38,044 bases of DNA from Gammaproteobacteria bacterium (GTDB taxonomy: Bacteria > Pseudomonadota > Gammaproteobacteria > Arenicellales > JAJDZL01), in NCBI GenBank assembly GCA_022823625.1, contig JAJEHQ010000004.1, forward strand, positions 72,851 to 110,894, in the 5' to 3' direction. Each line of letters opens with the position of its first letter. The stretch's first letter is position 1. A program made the position numbers and the translations under genes. Shown here piece by piece: positions 17,066 to 25,654 of the stretch. Below the pieces are notes generated by a model. It was not told the origin of the DNA. It was given only the letters and a program-made list of their open reading frames with translations, and did no database searches.

Positions 17066-17107
17066 AACTGTGGTACCGGGTAAAAGCGGTTACTGTTCAG
17101 TCTGGAA

Positions 17108-19015
17108 TCAGACTATTGTCTCGACAACGGAGCTATATGCGGCGATTTGCGGCAATGGTTGAAAAACATCTCGATTACCGAGCATTCCACCAATGAGGCA
17201 AAGTATGCCCCAAATCAGCGATACAACACCTACACCTTTCCAAAAATAGCGCCAGCCACCAGCGTCCGATGGCAACTCTTGAGATGCACCAAGATATACG
17301 CCAGTAACAATGAAAAGTGCGCCCCAAAGCAACAGAACCGGTACATCCGGCAGGTTGCCTAGCAAGTAAATGGCAACACCCAACAGCAATACGCCAAATC
17401 CCTGTTTTAAACGATCCATCCATGGACCGGCTTTTGGCAGTGCGATGCCAGCACCAAACCCAATCGCAATGAGAATTACGCCCATCCCCAAAGCCATGGA
17501 AGTCATCATGGCCGCACCAAGATATGGATCGGCTCTAGCGATTGCAATACCAAGTGCTGAAATCAAAAGCGGTGAGACACAGGCGCTGACAACCAGAGCT
17601 GATAAGATTCCCAAAACGAATACTGCACTAACTTTACCACCGCCAATTTTCATACTGCTTTCCTGGATTCGTGATTCCAGTGCTGCAGGCATTGTAATCT
17701 CGTAGAGACCAAACAGCGACAGTGACATAAGCACAAATACTGCACTCATAATGCCGATCGCCCACGCATTCTGAAAGTAAGCGTTCAGCTGATCACCAGT
17801 TGCACCGGCAACAGCCCCGATGAATGCATAAGCAACGACCGTTCCGAATACGTAAATGATCGACAGTGTACCGCCGCGCATTCGACTCTCCCTGCCCTGT
17901 CCGACCACGATGGAAGACAGAATTGGAATCAGCGGTAAAACACAGGGAGTAAAGGTCAGAAGCAGTCCGGTACCAAATGCTGAAATGATCAACCACCAAA
18001 AGCTGAGGTCTTGGAAGCTTGAGGATCCAGCAGAGGACTCGGCTTGAACTGTCCCGATAGACGCACTGGCATTGTCGATCAAGCTTGGAAGACTAATGTT
18101 GAAGGTCTTGCTAACCGGTGGATAGCAAATCAGATCTTTGGCACAGCCCTGGTAGAACGCGGTCAACATTAAATCAGATGCTTCAGGCGTGGCACGAATA
18201 AACGGTAATTCGACCTGAAAGTCCCTGGGGTAAATGACAACATCACCAAAATATTCATCCGTGAAGGCTTCGCCGAGTGGAAATTCCGGCTCCTGTGGCT
18301 GAATGTCTCCTGTGGTTTCGAAGTTCAGTTTGTCTTGGTAAAGATAGTAACCCTCAGCAACCTGGACGGATACCAGGAGGCTGGAATCGCCGGCAGGGAC
18401 AACTTCAAACTGAAACGCCTGATCAACTTCAAGCAGGTTATCCGCAGTCACGCTCGGTAATTCTGATAGCAAATCTGACAGAGAACTGATTCCACCAGCA
18501 GACTCAGTTGGTTCGGTTGTGGGCAGTTCCTGTGCTTGCGCCGTCGATATTAACGCCAACGGATTTGAGGCTTCGTATTTTGTGGGTGGATAGCAGACGC
18601 CAATGGGTTCATTACACCCCTGTCCCCAAACTGTCAGCGAAACGCCGGTAACCGGTGTTTCAGCAATCAGAGGAATCTGAACTTCAGCATAGTCGGTGTA
18701 GATTACAACCTCACCAAAGAAAGGATCGTCTTTCACAACGCCTGGCGATGTGATTAACTCACCTATCTCAACACCTTCAGTTTCAGATTCGACCGCAAAC
18801 TTATCCTCATACATGTAATAACCGTCCGCAATCTGCCATCGGCCGATCAAGGCATTGTCCTTCCACTCACTGGTGAACGCAAAAGCTTCTTCCGGTGGTA
18901 GCAGTTCTTCATCGCTCTGTGCAAACACAAAGGTTGAACTGACCAATAGGAGCATCGCACCCAGTGAAATGGTGATCTGTTTAGCAACAGACTGATTGAT
19001 TCTTACTTTCAGCAT
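17108..19015 (-). CDS. dsbD: DsbD-type thiol:disulfide interchange protein with two alpha domains and no gamma domain
   Basis: Inner-membrane electron carrier that passes reducing power from cytoplasmic thioredoxin to the periplasm. Layout of the 635-residue product: signal peptide 1 to about 32; first DsbD-alpha domain with C134 and C141 (GCNEPIGVCYPP); a linker; second alpha domain with C291 and C297 (GCAKDLICYPP); then the eight-helix beta domain with the exchanging pair C358 (TFTPCVLPLIP) and C479 (VSACVSPLL). The protein stops at FQPLPQIAAYSSVVETIV, just where the C-terminal thioredoxin-like gamma domain (WCxxC) should start. Usual DsbD is alpha-beta-gamma. ATG 19015 is chosen because it begins a proper signal peptide; an upstream start would add 37 unlike residues. 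First gene of the leftward run to prmA. Confidence 0.88.
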   Translation of the reverse strand: MLKVRINQSVAKQITISLGAMLLLVSSTFVFAQSDEELLPPEEAFAFTSEWKDNALIGRWQIADGYYMYEDKFAVESETEGVEIGELITSPGVVKDDPFFGEVVIYTDYAEVQIPLIAETPVTGVSLTVWGQGCNEPIGVCYPPTKYEASNPLALISTAQAQELPTTEPTESAGGISSLSDLLSELPSVTADNLLEVDQAFQFEVVPAGDSSLLVSVQVAEGYYLYQDKLNFETTGDIQPQEPEFPLGEAFTDEYFGDVVIYPRDFQVELPFIRATPEASDLMLTAFYQGCAKDLICYPPVSKTFNISLPSLIDNASASIGTVQAESSAGSSSFQDLSFWWLIISAFGTGLLLTFTPCVLPLIPILSSIVVGQGRESRMRGGTLSIIYVFGTVVAYAFIGAVAGATGDQLNAYFQNAWAIGIMSAVFVLMSLSLFGLYEITMPAALESRIQESSMKIGGGKVSAVFVLGILSALVVSACVSPLLISALGIAIARADPYLGAAMMTSMALGMGVILIAIGFGAGIALPKAGPWMDRLKQGFGVLLLGVAIYLLGNLPDVPVLLLWGALFIVTGVYLGASQELPSDAGGWRYFWKGVGVVSLIWGILCLIGGMLGNRDVFQPLPQIAAYSSVVETIV

Positions 19016-19222
19016 GTCAAACAAAGATTGAGAAAGACTTTTGGGATGCCAACCGCATTTGGATCGGTGGTTATGTATGATTGAGATTTTTACTGCAGGT
19101 TTCATTTTATTGAACACTTCACTCAATCAACAAAAATATCGTTCCTTTTGACCTTGTTCAAAAAACTAACAATTCGATGATTTTGGGGTTGTTATTTTAT
19201 TCCTGAACAACAACAAAAAAAG

Positions 19223-19251
19223 TTGCAAAAAAGAATGATAATGGTTATCAT
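19223..19251 (+). promoter_or_regulatory. Candidate sigma70 promoter of fbpA
   Basis: TTGCAA (19223-19228) and TATCAT (19246-19251) are separated by 17 bases. The spacer and -10 box are covered by the first Fur box, as expected for an iron-repressed promoter. Transcription would start near 19258. Confidence 0.55.
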
Positions 19252-19252
19252 T
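19234..19252. promoter_or_regulatory. Fur box 1
   Basis: AATGATAATGGTTATCATT is a perfect inverted repeat (8-3-8) and close to the Fur consensus GATAATGATAATCATTATC. It overlaps the spacer and -10 box of the fbpA promoter. Iron-loaded Fur, encoded at 36.5-37.0 kb in this window, would block transcription of the ferric importer. Confidence 0.85.
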
Positions 19253-19263
19253 ACCGCCATTAT

Positions 19264-19278
19264 TGATAATTATTATCA
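19264..19278. promoter_or_regulatory. Fur box 2
   Basis: TGATAATTATTATCA is a second perfect palindrome (6-3-6) of Fur type, centred 28 bases after box 1 and just downstream of the predicted transcription start. Two boxes in tandem suggest cooperative Fur binding. Confidence 0.75.
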
Positions 19279-19319
19279 TTTGCAAAACAAACGAATCACA
19301 AATTTTCGAGATTACAAAC

Positions 19320-20360
19320 GTGAAGAATAAATTGAAGACCTTGGCAACTTTCATTCTTGCCGGAACTCTTTTATCTACTACCGCGATCACAGTAGACGCT
19401 GATGATGAGGTGGTGAATGTCTACTCTGCACGAAAGGAAGCTTTGATTCTTCCAATTCTTGAGCGATTCAAAGAAGACACCGGAATTGAGTTTAACCTGG
19501 TAACCGGGAAAGCAGATGAACTTCTGAAACGCATCGAACTCGAAGGCGAAGCGACACCTGCCGATATATTTATCACCACGGATGCCGGCCGGCTGAATCG
19601 AGCAAAGGAAGCTGGGGTGCTACAAGCAATTCCAAGCGCTTCAATCGAACCAACACCAGAACACCTCCGGGATGCAGACGACATGTGGGTTGGACTCTCC
19701 ATGCGTGCGAGACCCATTTTTTACGCTTTAGACCGCGTAAATCCAGACGAGCTTAGCACCTACGAACAACTTACGGATGAGAGTTGGCAAGGTCGTGTAT
19801 GCATCCGTTCATCCTCCAATATTTACAACCAGTCCCTTCTTGCTTCGATGATCGAATCAAACGGTCCTGATACGACCTTGGAATGGGCAACCGCATTTGT
19901 CAAAAACTTTGCCAGGCCACCGTCTGGCGGAGATACGGATCAAATTAAAGCTGTAGCAGCCGGACTTTGTGATGTGGCGATCGCCAACACATACTACTAC
20001 GGAAGGCTCGTTGCTAGCGATAAAGATGCCGATAACGAAGTCGCTGCAAGAATCGGTGTTTTTTGGCCAAATCAAGGCGATGGCGATCGGGGCACTCATG
20101 TGAATGTAAGCGGTGGCGGCATCGTTAAGCATTCAAAGAATGCTGATAATGCAGTCCGATTGATTGAATATCTGCTCACCACCGATTCACAAATCTGGTA
20201 CGCCAATGTCAACCACGAATACCCGATTGTTCCAGGTGTACCAGTCTCAAGCGTTCTAGAAGAAATTGGCAGTTTCAGAGCAGACGATATCAACATGACA
20301 ACCCTTGGAAAGAACAATCGAAAAGCAGTCGAGTTGATGGACAAAGCTGGCTGGAGATGA
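19320..20360 (+). CDS. fbpA: Ferric iron ABC transporter, periplasmic binding protein
   Basis: A 346-residue periplasmic iron-binding protein of the FbpA/FutA family. The signal peptide is about residues 1-27, with the mature part starting near DADDEVVNVYSARKE. The N-Y-S-x-R-x-E start of the mature domain and Y225-Y-Y227 in ANTYYYGRL, the tyrosine pair that binds Fe3+, are clear. The start is GTG 19320, since no ATG precedes the signal peptide; the ribosome binding site is weak. Preceded by two Fur boxes, followed by a strong terminator and then the permease and ATPase genes. It delivers ferric iron to FbpB/FbpC. Confidence 0.92.
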   Translation: MKNKLKTLATFILAGTLLSTTAITVDADDEVVNVYSARKEALILPILERFKEDTGIEFNLVTGKADELLKRIELEGEATPADIFITTDAGRLNRAKEAGVLQAIPSASIEPTPEHLRDADDMWVGLSMRARPIFYALDRVNPDELSTYEQLTDESWQGRVCIRSSSNIYNQSLLASMIESNGPDTTLEWATAFVKNFARPPSGGDTDQIKAVAAGLCDVAIANTYYYGRLVASDKDADNEVAARIGVFWPNQGDGDRGTHVNVSGGGIVKHSKNADNAVRLIEYLLTTDSQIWYANVNHEYPIVPGVPVSSVLEEIGSFRADDINMTTLGKNNRKAVELMDKAGWR

Positions 20361-20465
20361 AACGACGTCACAAGATTATTTCCATACGCGATTTCCTTCT
20401 TTTGCAAAATTGCAGACAGCTAAACAGGGTGGACTCCATTTGACACACAAGGTTTAGTTTATGCG

Positions 20466-20503
20466 CCTCACTTCGGGGTACGACCTGAAGTGAGGTTATT
20501 TTT
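20466..20503 (+). terminator. Rho-independent terminator after fbpA
   Basis: CCTCACTTC (20466-20474) pairs perfectly with GAAGTGAGG (20487-20495). The stem extends inward by G-U and two G-C pairs to a 6-base loop, and is followed by TTATTTTT. It lies 105 bases after the fbpA stop. Confidence 0.85.
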
Positions 20504-20520
20504 CTGTTCGGACCGAACAG
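20504..20520. promoter_or_regulatory. 17-base palindrome next to the fbpA terminator
   Basis: CTGTTCGGACCGAACAG has two perfect 8-base arms around one central A and begins directly after the terminator's T run. The 1-base centre fits a dimeric repressor operator better than a hairpin; it is not Fur-like. Confidence 0.5.
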
Positions 20521-20772
20521 TAGTCCTTTCTATGTCGCTTCACTTTAACCGACCGTTCAATCTTTCGGCTCAGTTGTAAAGTCTTCAGAATCACCTGTAC
20601 TCCAAATTTCCACTACTCAGCCGCTCCTCAAACATCTGTTAGAATTCCGTCAAATGTTGTTTTCTTCCCATCATCTAAGCCTAATCCAGTTGATATAAAT
20701 TGATGTCATTCACAGCAAGTACAGTCCATCATATGAGCGTTGAAGCATTCACCGCTTCCTGAATATCTATTC

Positions 20773-22422
20773 ATGAAATTACTTCATACCTGGAAATTCA
20801 GCGGGTTGGGGGTTGCTGCCCTACTGGCCGCCCTCATCGTCATTTCACCCTTAATTACAATTTCGGCGTCGATATTTGAATCCGAAAGCAGTGAAATTCT
20901 GACTCATTTGTGGGACACCGTCCTCACAGAGTATGTCATTAATTCTTTATTGCTGGTGGCCGGTGTCAGCGTGCTGACCTTGGTTCTCGGTGTTCCTGCA
21001 GCCTGGTTTACGAGTGTATGCACCTTTCCTGGACAACGTGTGTTTGTCTGGATGCTTCTGTTGCCGCTGGCGTTTCCGGCTTATATCATCGCATACACCT
21101 ATACCGGTGTACTGGACTATGCCGGTCCAGTCTATACATTCCTTCGCGAAGTTCTAGGTAAGTCTATAGCCGATCAGCTCTACTTCTCCATTCGAACTGT
21201 ATCCGGCGCAATATTCATGCTCGGACTCGTGCTCTACCCATATGTGTACCTTTTGACACGCGCGGCGTTTTTAGAGCAATCCGTCAGTTTCCTTGAAGTT
21301 GGTCGGACACTTGGATACAGTACCACTCAAGGATTTTTTAGACTGGCTATACCTTTGGCTCGTCCAGCAATTATCACTGGATTATCTCTTGCCTTAATGG
21401 AAACGCTGGCTGATTACGGAACCGTTGCGTACTTCAGCATCAGCACATTCACCACCGGAATCTTTCGCGCCTTTTATGGGTTTGGCGATCTCACTGCAGC
21501 AGCACAGTTATCCACCATACTATTGTTGTTTGTCGCTTTGCTGATCTTTACTGAAAGATACTCGCGTCGACAGGCGAAGTATCACGAAACGGCGGGTCGC
21601 AAAACCCATCAGACTCGCATCATCCTGCTTGGTGTAAATGTATTCTGGGCATGGCTGTTCTGCCTGGTCCCGGTATTGTTTGGTTTCATCATTCCTGCGC
21701 TTATTCTCATCAAGTGGTCGATTTTTGACGCCGAATGGGACATACCCTCTTTCATCAGTCTGAGCTGGCACTCTTTTGAATTGGCGATTCTGGCGGCGCT
21801 GATTGCCGTCGCACTTGCAATCTTGTTAAGTTATGCCAGACGCCAGAGTGAAGCGATTATGGTTCACGGATTCATCAGTGTCGCTGGCTTGGGTTATGCC
21901 ATTCCAGGCGCAATTATTGCGGTCGGTGTCATTGTCCCGCTAGCATGGATGGATCACCGTTTGATAGCATTTTTCAAGAGCATGTTCGAAGTTGACACTG
22001 GATTGATTCTATCAGGTTCGATTTTCGCACTACTGTTTGCGTATACAGTACGGTTTTTGGCCATCTCTTTGAACGCGGTCCAGACCGGACTTGACAAAAT
22101 TAAACCCAGCATGGATCAAACTGCCCGCTGCCTGGGCTATAGAAAAATGGAAGTGCTGCGAAAGGTGCACATTCCACTGATGCGAGCTTCGCTTTTGACG
22201 GCTTTTCTGATCGTATTTGTTGATGTTCTGAAGGAACTACCCGCCACGCTGATACTACGACCCTTTAACTTCAATACTCTGGCAGTTCGAGCCTACGAAC
22301 TGGCTTCTGATGAGAGACTATATGATGCGGCCCTACCATCTATTCTGATTGTGCTCACTGGCATAATTCCCGTTATACTTTTGAATCGAACAATGACATC
22401 GCGACATCGTAGAAATGCCTGA
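20773..22422 (+). CDS. fbpB: Ferric iron ABC transporter, fused permease
   Basis: Inner-membrane permease of 549 residues with about 12 helices and two binding-protein-dependent permease domains fused in tandem, as in FbpB/SfuB/AfuB. The EAA-type loops are seen as VGRTLGYSTTQGFFRLAIPLA and TARCLGYRKMEVLRKVHIP in their conserved A-x-x-L-G positions. ATG 20773 (MKLLHTW) is chosen; a TTG 11 codons upstream is possible, and neither has a strong ribosome binding site. The 3' end overlaps fbpC by 8 bases. It forms the channel for iron released by FbpA. Confidence 0.9.
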   Translation: MKLLHTWKFSGLGVAALLAALIVISPLITISASIFESESSEILTHLWDTVLTEYVINSLLLVAGVSVLTLVLGVPAAWFTSVCTFPGQRVFVWMLLLPLAFPAYIIAYTYTGVLDYAGPVYTFLREVLGKSIADQLYFSIRTVSGAIFMLGLVLYPYVYLLTRAAFLEQSVSFLEVGRTLGYSTTQGFFRLAIPLARPAIITGLSLALMETLADYGTVAYFSISTFTTGIFRAFYGFGDLTAAAQLSTILLLFVALLIFTERYSRRQAKYHETAGRKTHQTRIILLGVNVFWAWLFCLVPVLFGFIIPALILIKWSIFDAEWDIPSFISLSWHSFELAILAALIAVALAILLSYARRQSEAIMVHGFISVAGLGYAIPGAIIAVGVIVPLAWMDHRLIAFFKSMFEVDTGLILSGSIFALLFAYTVRFLAISLNAVQTGLDKIKPSMDQTARCLGYRKMEVLRKVHIPLMRASLLTAFLIVFVDVLKELPATLILRPFNFNTLAVRAYELASDERLYDAALPSILIVLTGIIPVILLNRTMTSRHRRNA

Positions 22423-23527
22423 AACCGTATCCACCACCGCTGTCAGCCCAGAATCACAAACGCTTCCGCCACTTCTGGACTTACAAAGCGTTTCTTTCAA
22501 GTACAAAGATAAAACCGCTGTATCTGGAGTCACACTTTCACTTGACGACGGCGAAATTGGAGCCATTGTTGGCCCAAGTGGCTGTGGAAAGTCTACCTTG
22601 ATGCGCGGTATTGCAGGGTTTGAGACACCAATTCACGGTAGTATTGCGATGAATGGTTCGGTGATTTCAACACCCGACGGGGTTGTCGAACCGGAAAACC
22701 GCGGGGTTGGCATGGTGTTTCAGGATGTAACACTCTTCCCGCACCTTGATGTTGCACAGAACATCAAGTTTGGAATTCGTAAGTGGCACCCGGATTCACA
22801 ACTACAGCGCATTAAAGAACTTCTCGACCTATTCAACCTTTCGAATTTTGAAGATCGTCACCCTCACTCCCTATCAGGTGGCGAACAGCAGCGCATCGCG
22901 CTTGCACGCGCTATGGCACCGAGACCCCAACTGTTGCTAATGGATGAATCTTTTTCAAGCCTGGATGTCGAACATCGTCATCAACTCGTACCGAAGGTGC
23001 GGGAAGTCCTAAAATCGGAAAAGATCAGCGCCATTTTGGTGACTCACAACCAGAATGTAGGATTTGCTCTTGCAGATCGCATTGGTGTGATGGAATCTGG
23101 CCAACTGCATCAGTGGGATACTCCATTGAATATCTATCACCAGCCGTGCAATCGATTCACCGCACGTTTTATTGGTGAAGGCACGCTAATTTCGGCAACT
23201 GTCCTAAGCGAAAGAAAATTGAGCACCGCATTCGGTACACATTACTTCGAGAATAACGAACGTCTGCAGGTCGGCGATCAAGTGGACATCATGCTGCGTC
23301 CTGACGATATTCTTCATGATGATGAAAGCGATATTAGAGGAAAAGTGGAGCACAAGGCATTTCGGGGCTCGCATTTTCTCTATCGTGTTCGACTTGCGAG
23401 CGAGGAGTTGCTTTACTGCCTGGCCGACTCGCACCACAATCACCACATTGGAGAGTGGATTGGAATCACTCCAAATATTGAACACATCGTGATTTTTGAC
23501 AAAAGAAATGGTGAGCATCGCAAGTGA
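22415..23527 (+). CDS. fbpC: Ferric iron ABC transporter, ATP-binding protein
   Basis: A 370-residue ATPase. Walker A GPSGCGKST at 53-61, Q-loop in MVFQDVTLFPH, signature LSGGEQQR at 153-160, Walker B MDESFSSLD with the catalytic glutamate at 178, and the H-loop in VTHNQ. A C-terminal TOBE-like domain follows (residues about 245-360), common in FbpC-type importers. Overlaps fbpB by 8 bases. It powers Fe3+ uptake and is under the same Fur control if transcribed from the fbpA promoter. Confidence 0.92.
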   Translation: MPETVSTTAVSPESQTLPPLLDLQSVSFKYKDKTAVSGVTLSLDDGEIGAIVGPSGCGKSTLMRGIAGFETPIHGSIAMNGSVISTPDGVVEPENRGVGMVFQDVTLFPHLDVAQNIKFGIRKWHPDSQLQRIKELLDLFNLSNFEDRHPHSLSGGEQQRIALARAMAPRPQLLLMDESFSSLDVEHRHQLVPKVREVLKSEKISAILVTHNQNVGFALADRIGVMESGQLHQWDTPLNIYHQPCNRFTARFIGEGTLISATVLSERKLSTAFGTHYFENNERLQVGDQVDIMLRPDDILHDDESDIRGKVEHKAFRGSHFLYRVRLASEELLYCLADSHHNHHIGEWIGITPNIEHIVIFDKRNGEHRK

Positions 23528-23590
23528 ATTGATTTGGTGAAGGTTGAATTTGCTCCCACGTGCCCCAAATTGTGAATTGAGGAACCTGAT

Positions 23591-24349
23591 TTGAGTGGAA
23601 CAGTCCAATCGTTCGAACTGCCTGCGCGCGACGGGCAGTTGGTGCGTGGCCTCCGCTGTGACACAGGCACCGGGCCAGTTGGACTCTTCTTACACGGACT
23701 TTTGTCGGACGCAGAAGGTGACAAGTCGATCACACTCTGGAATCAGGCAGAGCAGCATCACCGATCCTGGGTTCGGTTTGATATGCGGGCCCATGGCAGA
23801 TCTGATGGCAGCTTTGATGAGTTCACGATTTCCCGAGCACTCGAAGATGTCAGACTCGTACTGAGTCTATTTCCCGACCGACCAAAGATCCTGGTAGGTT
23901 CCAGCATGGGTGGTTGGGTCGCCGCACAGCTCGCTACCGAAAATCAGCTGACCATAGCCGGGGCTGTTTTGATTGCTCCCGCATTTTCATTCATGATGCA
24001 GCTGTTCTTGCAAGTTCAGCCACATGAAAGACAACAGTGGGTCGAAGAAGGGCACTGGACTTTCAAAAGCGATGAGATGGAGGACGATTTCACCCTCTCC
24101 TACAATGCAGTAGTCGATTCAAAGCCGTACGATCTAATGGGGAAACGGGTGAATTACAGATGTCCGATCAGAATTTTGCATGGCAGGCTTGATGATGTCG
24201 TCCCGGCGACGCAAAGTGTCGAATTTCTGGGTCACATGCCGTCCAATTCGGATGTAGAACTTAAGATTTTACCCAATGCAGATCATCGACTTTCGGGGCA
24301 TATTGAACACATTACCAACTCTGTCGATGATATCTGGCCGAAAACGTAA
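23591..24349 (+). CDS. Alpha/beta hydrolase (ABHD10/serine aminopeptidase-like)
   Basis: A 252-residue soluble hydrolase. LFLHGLLSDAEGDK forms the oxyanion region, G103-S-S105-M-G-G the nucleophile elbow, LHGRLDDVVP holds the acid and NADHRLSG the catalytic histidine. The pattern resembles ABHD10-like esterases or thioesterases found beside other genes in many proteobacteria. TTG 23591 follows GAGG at suitable distance, and the family begins near this point. It lies 63 bases after fbpC and 17 before fxsA on the same strand. The natural substrate is unknown. Confidence 0.8.
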   Translation: MSGTVQSFELPARDGQLVRGLRCDTGTGPVGLFLHGLLSDAEGDKSITLWNQAEQHHRSWVRFDMRAHGRSDGSFDEFTISRALEDVRLVLSLFPDRPKILVGSSMGGWVAAQLATENQLTIAGAVLIAPAFSFMMQLFLQVQPHERQQWVEEGHWTFKSDEMEDDFTLSYNAVVDSKPYDLMGKRVNYRCPIRILHGRLDDVVPATQSVEFLGHMPSNSDVELKILPNADHRLSGHIEHITNSVDDIWPKT

Positions 24350-24366
24350 CAAGAGATATTGAACAA

Positions 24367-24795
24367 ATGAAACCTTTCACGATTATTTTTCTTTGCTTTC
24401 TGGTGATTCCAACAGCAGAGATTTACCTTCTGATCCAAATCGGTCAGTTTATTGGGGCGGGTTGGACGATTTTTGGTGTTGTCGCAACCGCCGTAATTGG
24501 TGCCTGGCTAATCAGAATTCAGGGCATATTGACCCTTCATCGGGCTCTTGAGTCGTTACGCAGAAAGGAAGTTCCTGCAATTGAATTGATTGAAGGTCTT
24601 TTTCTGCTAATCTGTGCAGCACTTCTAATCACACCTGGATTTGTAACCGATTCAATTGGATTTTTGTGCCTGGTGACTCCCGTGCGTCGCGCGTTGGCTG
24701 CGATGGTGCTTCAATACGGTATTGCAAACATGAAGAAGAAACAGGGAAGCGAAGGTCAGACGACATTCGAGACGAAATTCAGAGAGATTAAATAA
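24367..24795 (+). CDS. fxsA: FxsA family inner-membrane protein
   Basis: A 142-residue protein of the FxsA family (cytoplasmic membrane, linked in E. coli to phage F exclusion by T7). The family layout is visible: IPTAEIYLLIQIGQFIGAG, then TAVIGAWLIRIQG, LIEGLFLLICAALLITPGF with TDSIGFL, and a hydrophilic charged tail. Three to four membrane helices. Start ATG 24367 lies 17 bases after the hydrolase stop. In many proteobacteria it sits next to groESL; not so here. Confidence 0.88.
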   Translation: MKPFTIIFLCFLVIPTAEIYLLIQIGQFIGAGWTIFGVVATAVIGAWLIRIQGILTLHRALESLRRKEVPAIELIEGLFLLICAALLITPGFVTDSIGFLCLVTPVRRALAAMVLQYGIANMKKKQGSEGQTTFETKFREIK

Positions 24796-24796
24796 C

Positions 24797-24852
24797 AAAC
24801 CGTCCGTATCACAAGTCTGGAATAGGGGTAGACTTCATTTTCCAGACGGTTT
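24797..24852 (+). terminator. Alternative hairpins just after fxsA
   Basis: AAACCGTC (24797-24804) pairs perfectly with GACGGTTT (24845-24852), and GTCTGGAA (24815-24822) pairs perfectly with TTCCAGAC (24840-24847). The two stems share the GAC at 24845-24847, so they compete. Only a short T run follows. It could end the fbp/fxsA transcript or switch read-through into the ABC genes 120 bases downstream. Confidence 0.45.
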
Positions 24853-24972
24853 CATACCCGGGTCGACCAACTCATGGCTGCAACTCAGCAGGCCAGATTC
24901 GGAATCTGTATGTACCTGTTCCTGTAATTGGAATGTTCGCGTAATGGTTTGGAATCGAATTCCTGTTGATCA

Positions 24973-25653
24973 ATGGTTGAAACATCTCAAAACGTGCTGA
25001 TTCATGCTCTTAGCAAGTCCTATCTCGAAGGCGATCACAATCATGTTGTCCTAAATGGTGTAAACGCAGAATTCGAAACCGGATTGATGCATGCTGTAAC
25101 CGGGCGCAGTGGTTCAGGAAAGTCAACCCTGCTGAATCTCATCGCTGGTATCGATTTGCCTGACAGCGGCACAGTTTCCATTGCCGGACACAATGTTTCA
25201 GGATTAAACGAAAGACAGCGAACTTTACTCAGGAGACAAAAAATTGGAATTGTCTTCCAGTTTTTCAATCTGATTGAATCCTTGACAGTCGCAGAAAACG
25301 TCATGCTGCCACTGGAACTAAACGGTGAACCTGATCGCACACAACGAACCAACGAAGCACTCGACCGTGTCGGACTCGGTAATCTCAGTCAAAGATTTCC
25401 CGCGGGACTGTCAGGTGGCGAACAGCAGCGGGTTGCAATTGCACGCGCGATCGTTCATAAGCCAAGCCTGATACTGGCTGATGAGCCGACTGGTAACCTG
25501 GATGATGACTCGGCTCAGCAGATCATATCTATACTGGATGAATCGCGGGGTGAATCGACGGTTATTGTCGTGACGCATAGCATTGAACTAGCTGAAAGAT
25601 GTGACCGACAGTGGGAGTTGCGATCCGGTCAAATGGAAATGCACCAACCTTAA
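24973..25653 (+). CDS. ABC transporter ATPase (LolD/MacB/AttE-like)
   Basis: A 226-residue ATPase of the MacB/LolD/YbbA subfamily. Walker A GRSGSGKST 44-52, Q-loop in GIVFQFFNLI, signature LSGGEQQR, Walker B LILADEPTGNLD and H-loop VTHS. This subfamily works with FtsX/MacB-fold permeases by mechanotransmission rather than classic import. The permease gene starts 1 base after the stop codon and an AttH-like gene follows, matching AttEFGH-type systems. Confidence 0.88.
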   Translation: MVETSQNVLIHALSKSYLEGDHNHVVLNGVNAEFETGLMHAVTGRSGSGKSTLLNLIAGIDLPDSGTVSIAGHNVSGLNERQRTLLRRQKIGIVFQFFNLIESLTVAENVMLPLELNGEPDRTQRTNEALDRVGLGNLSQRFPAGLSGGEQQRVAIARAIVHKPSLILADEPTGNLDDDSAQQIISILDESRGESTVIVVTHSIELAERCDRQWELRSGQMEMHQP

Positions 25654-25654
25654 A

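Larger units (their letters stand above)
19016..19319. other. Intergenic region between divergent dsbD and fbpA
   Basis: About 300 bases. The right half contains the iron-regulated fbpA promoter with two Fur boxes, listed separately. The left half must hold the dsbD promoter, for which I see no clear boxes. Confidence 0.5.
20361..20772. other. Intergenic region between fbpA and fbpB
   Basis: This 412-base gap inside an otherwise tight operon contains a strong terminator and a 17-base palindrome (listed separately) and no reading frame. A TATAAA at 20693-20698 could be part of a promoter for fbpB, but I find no well-placed -35 box. Partial termination here would make more binding protein than membrane complex. 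Confidence 0.5.
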
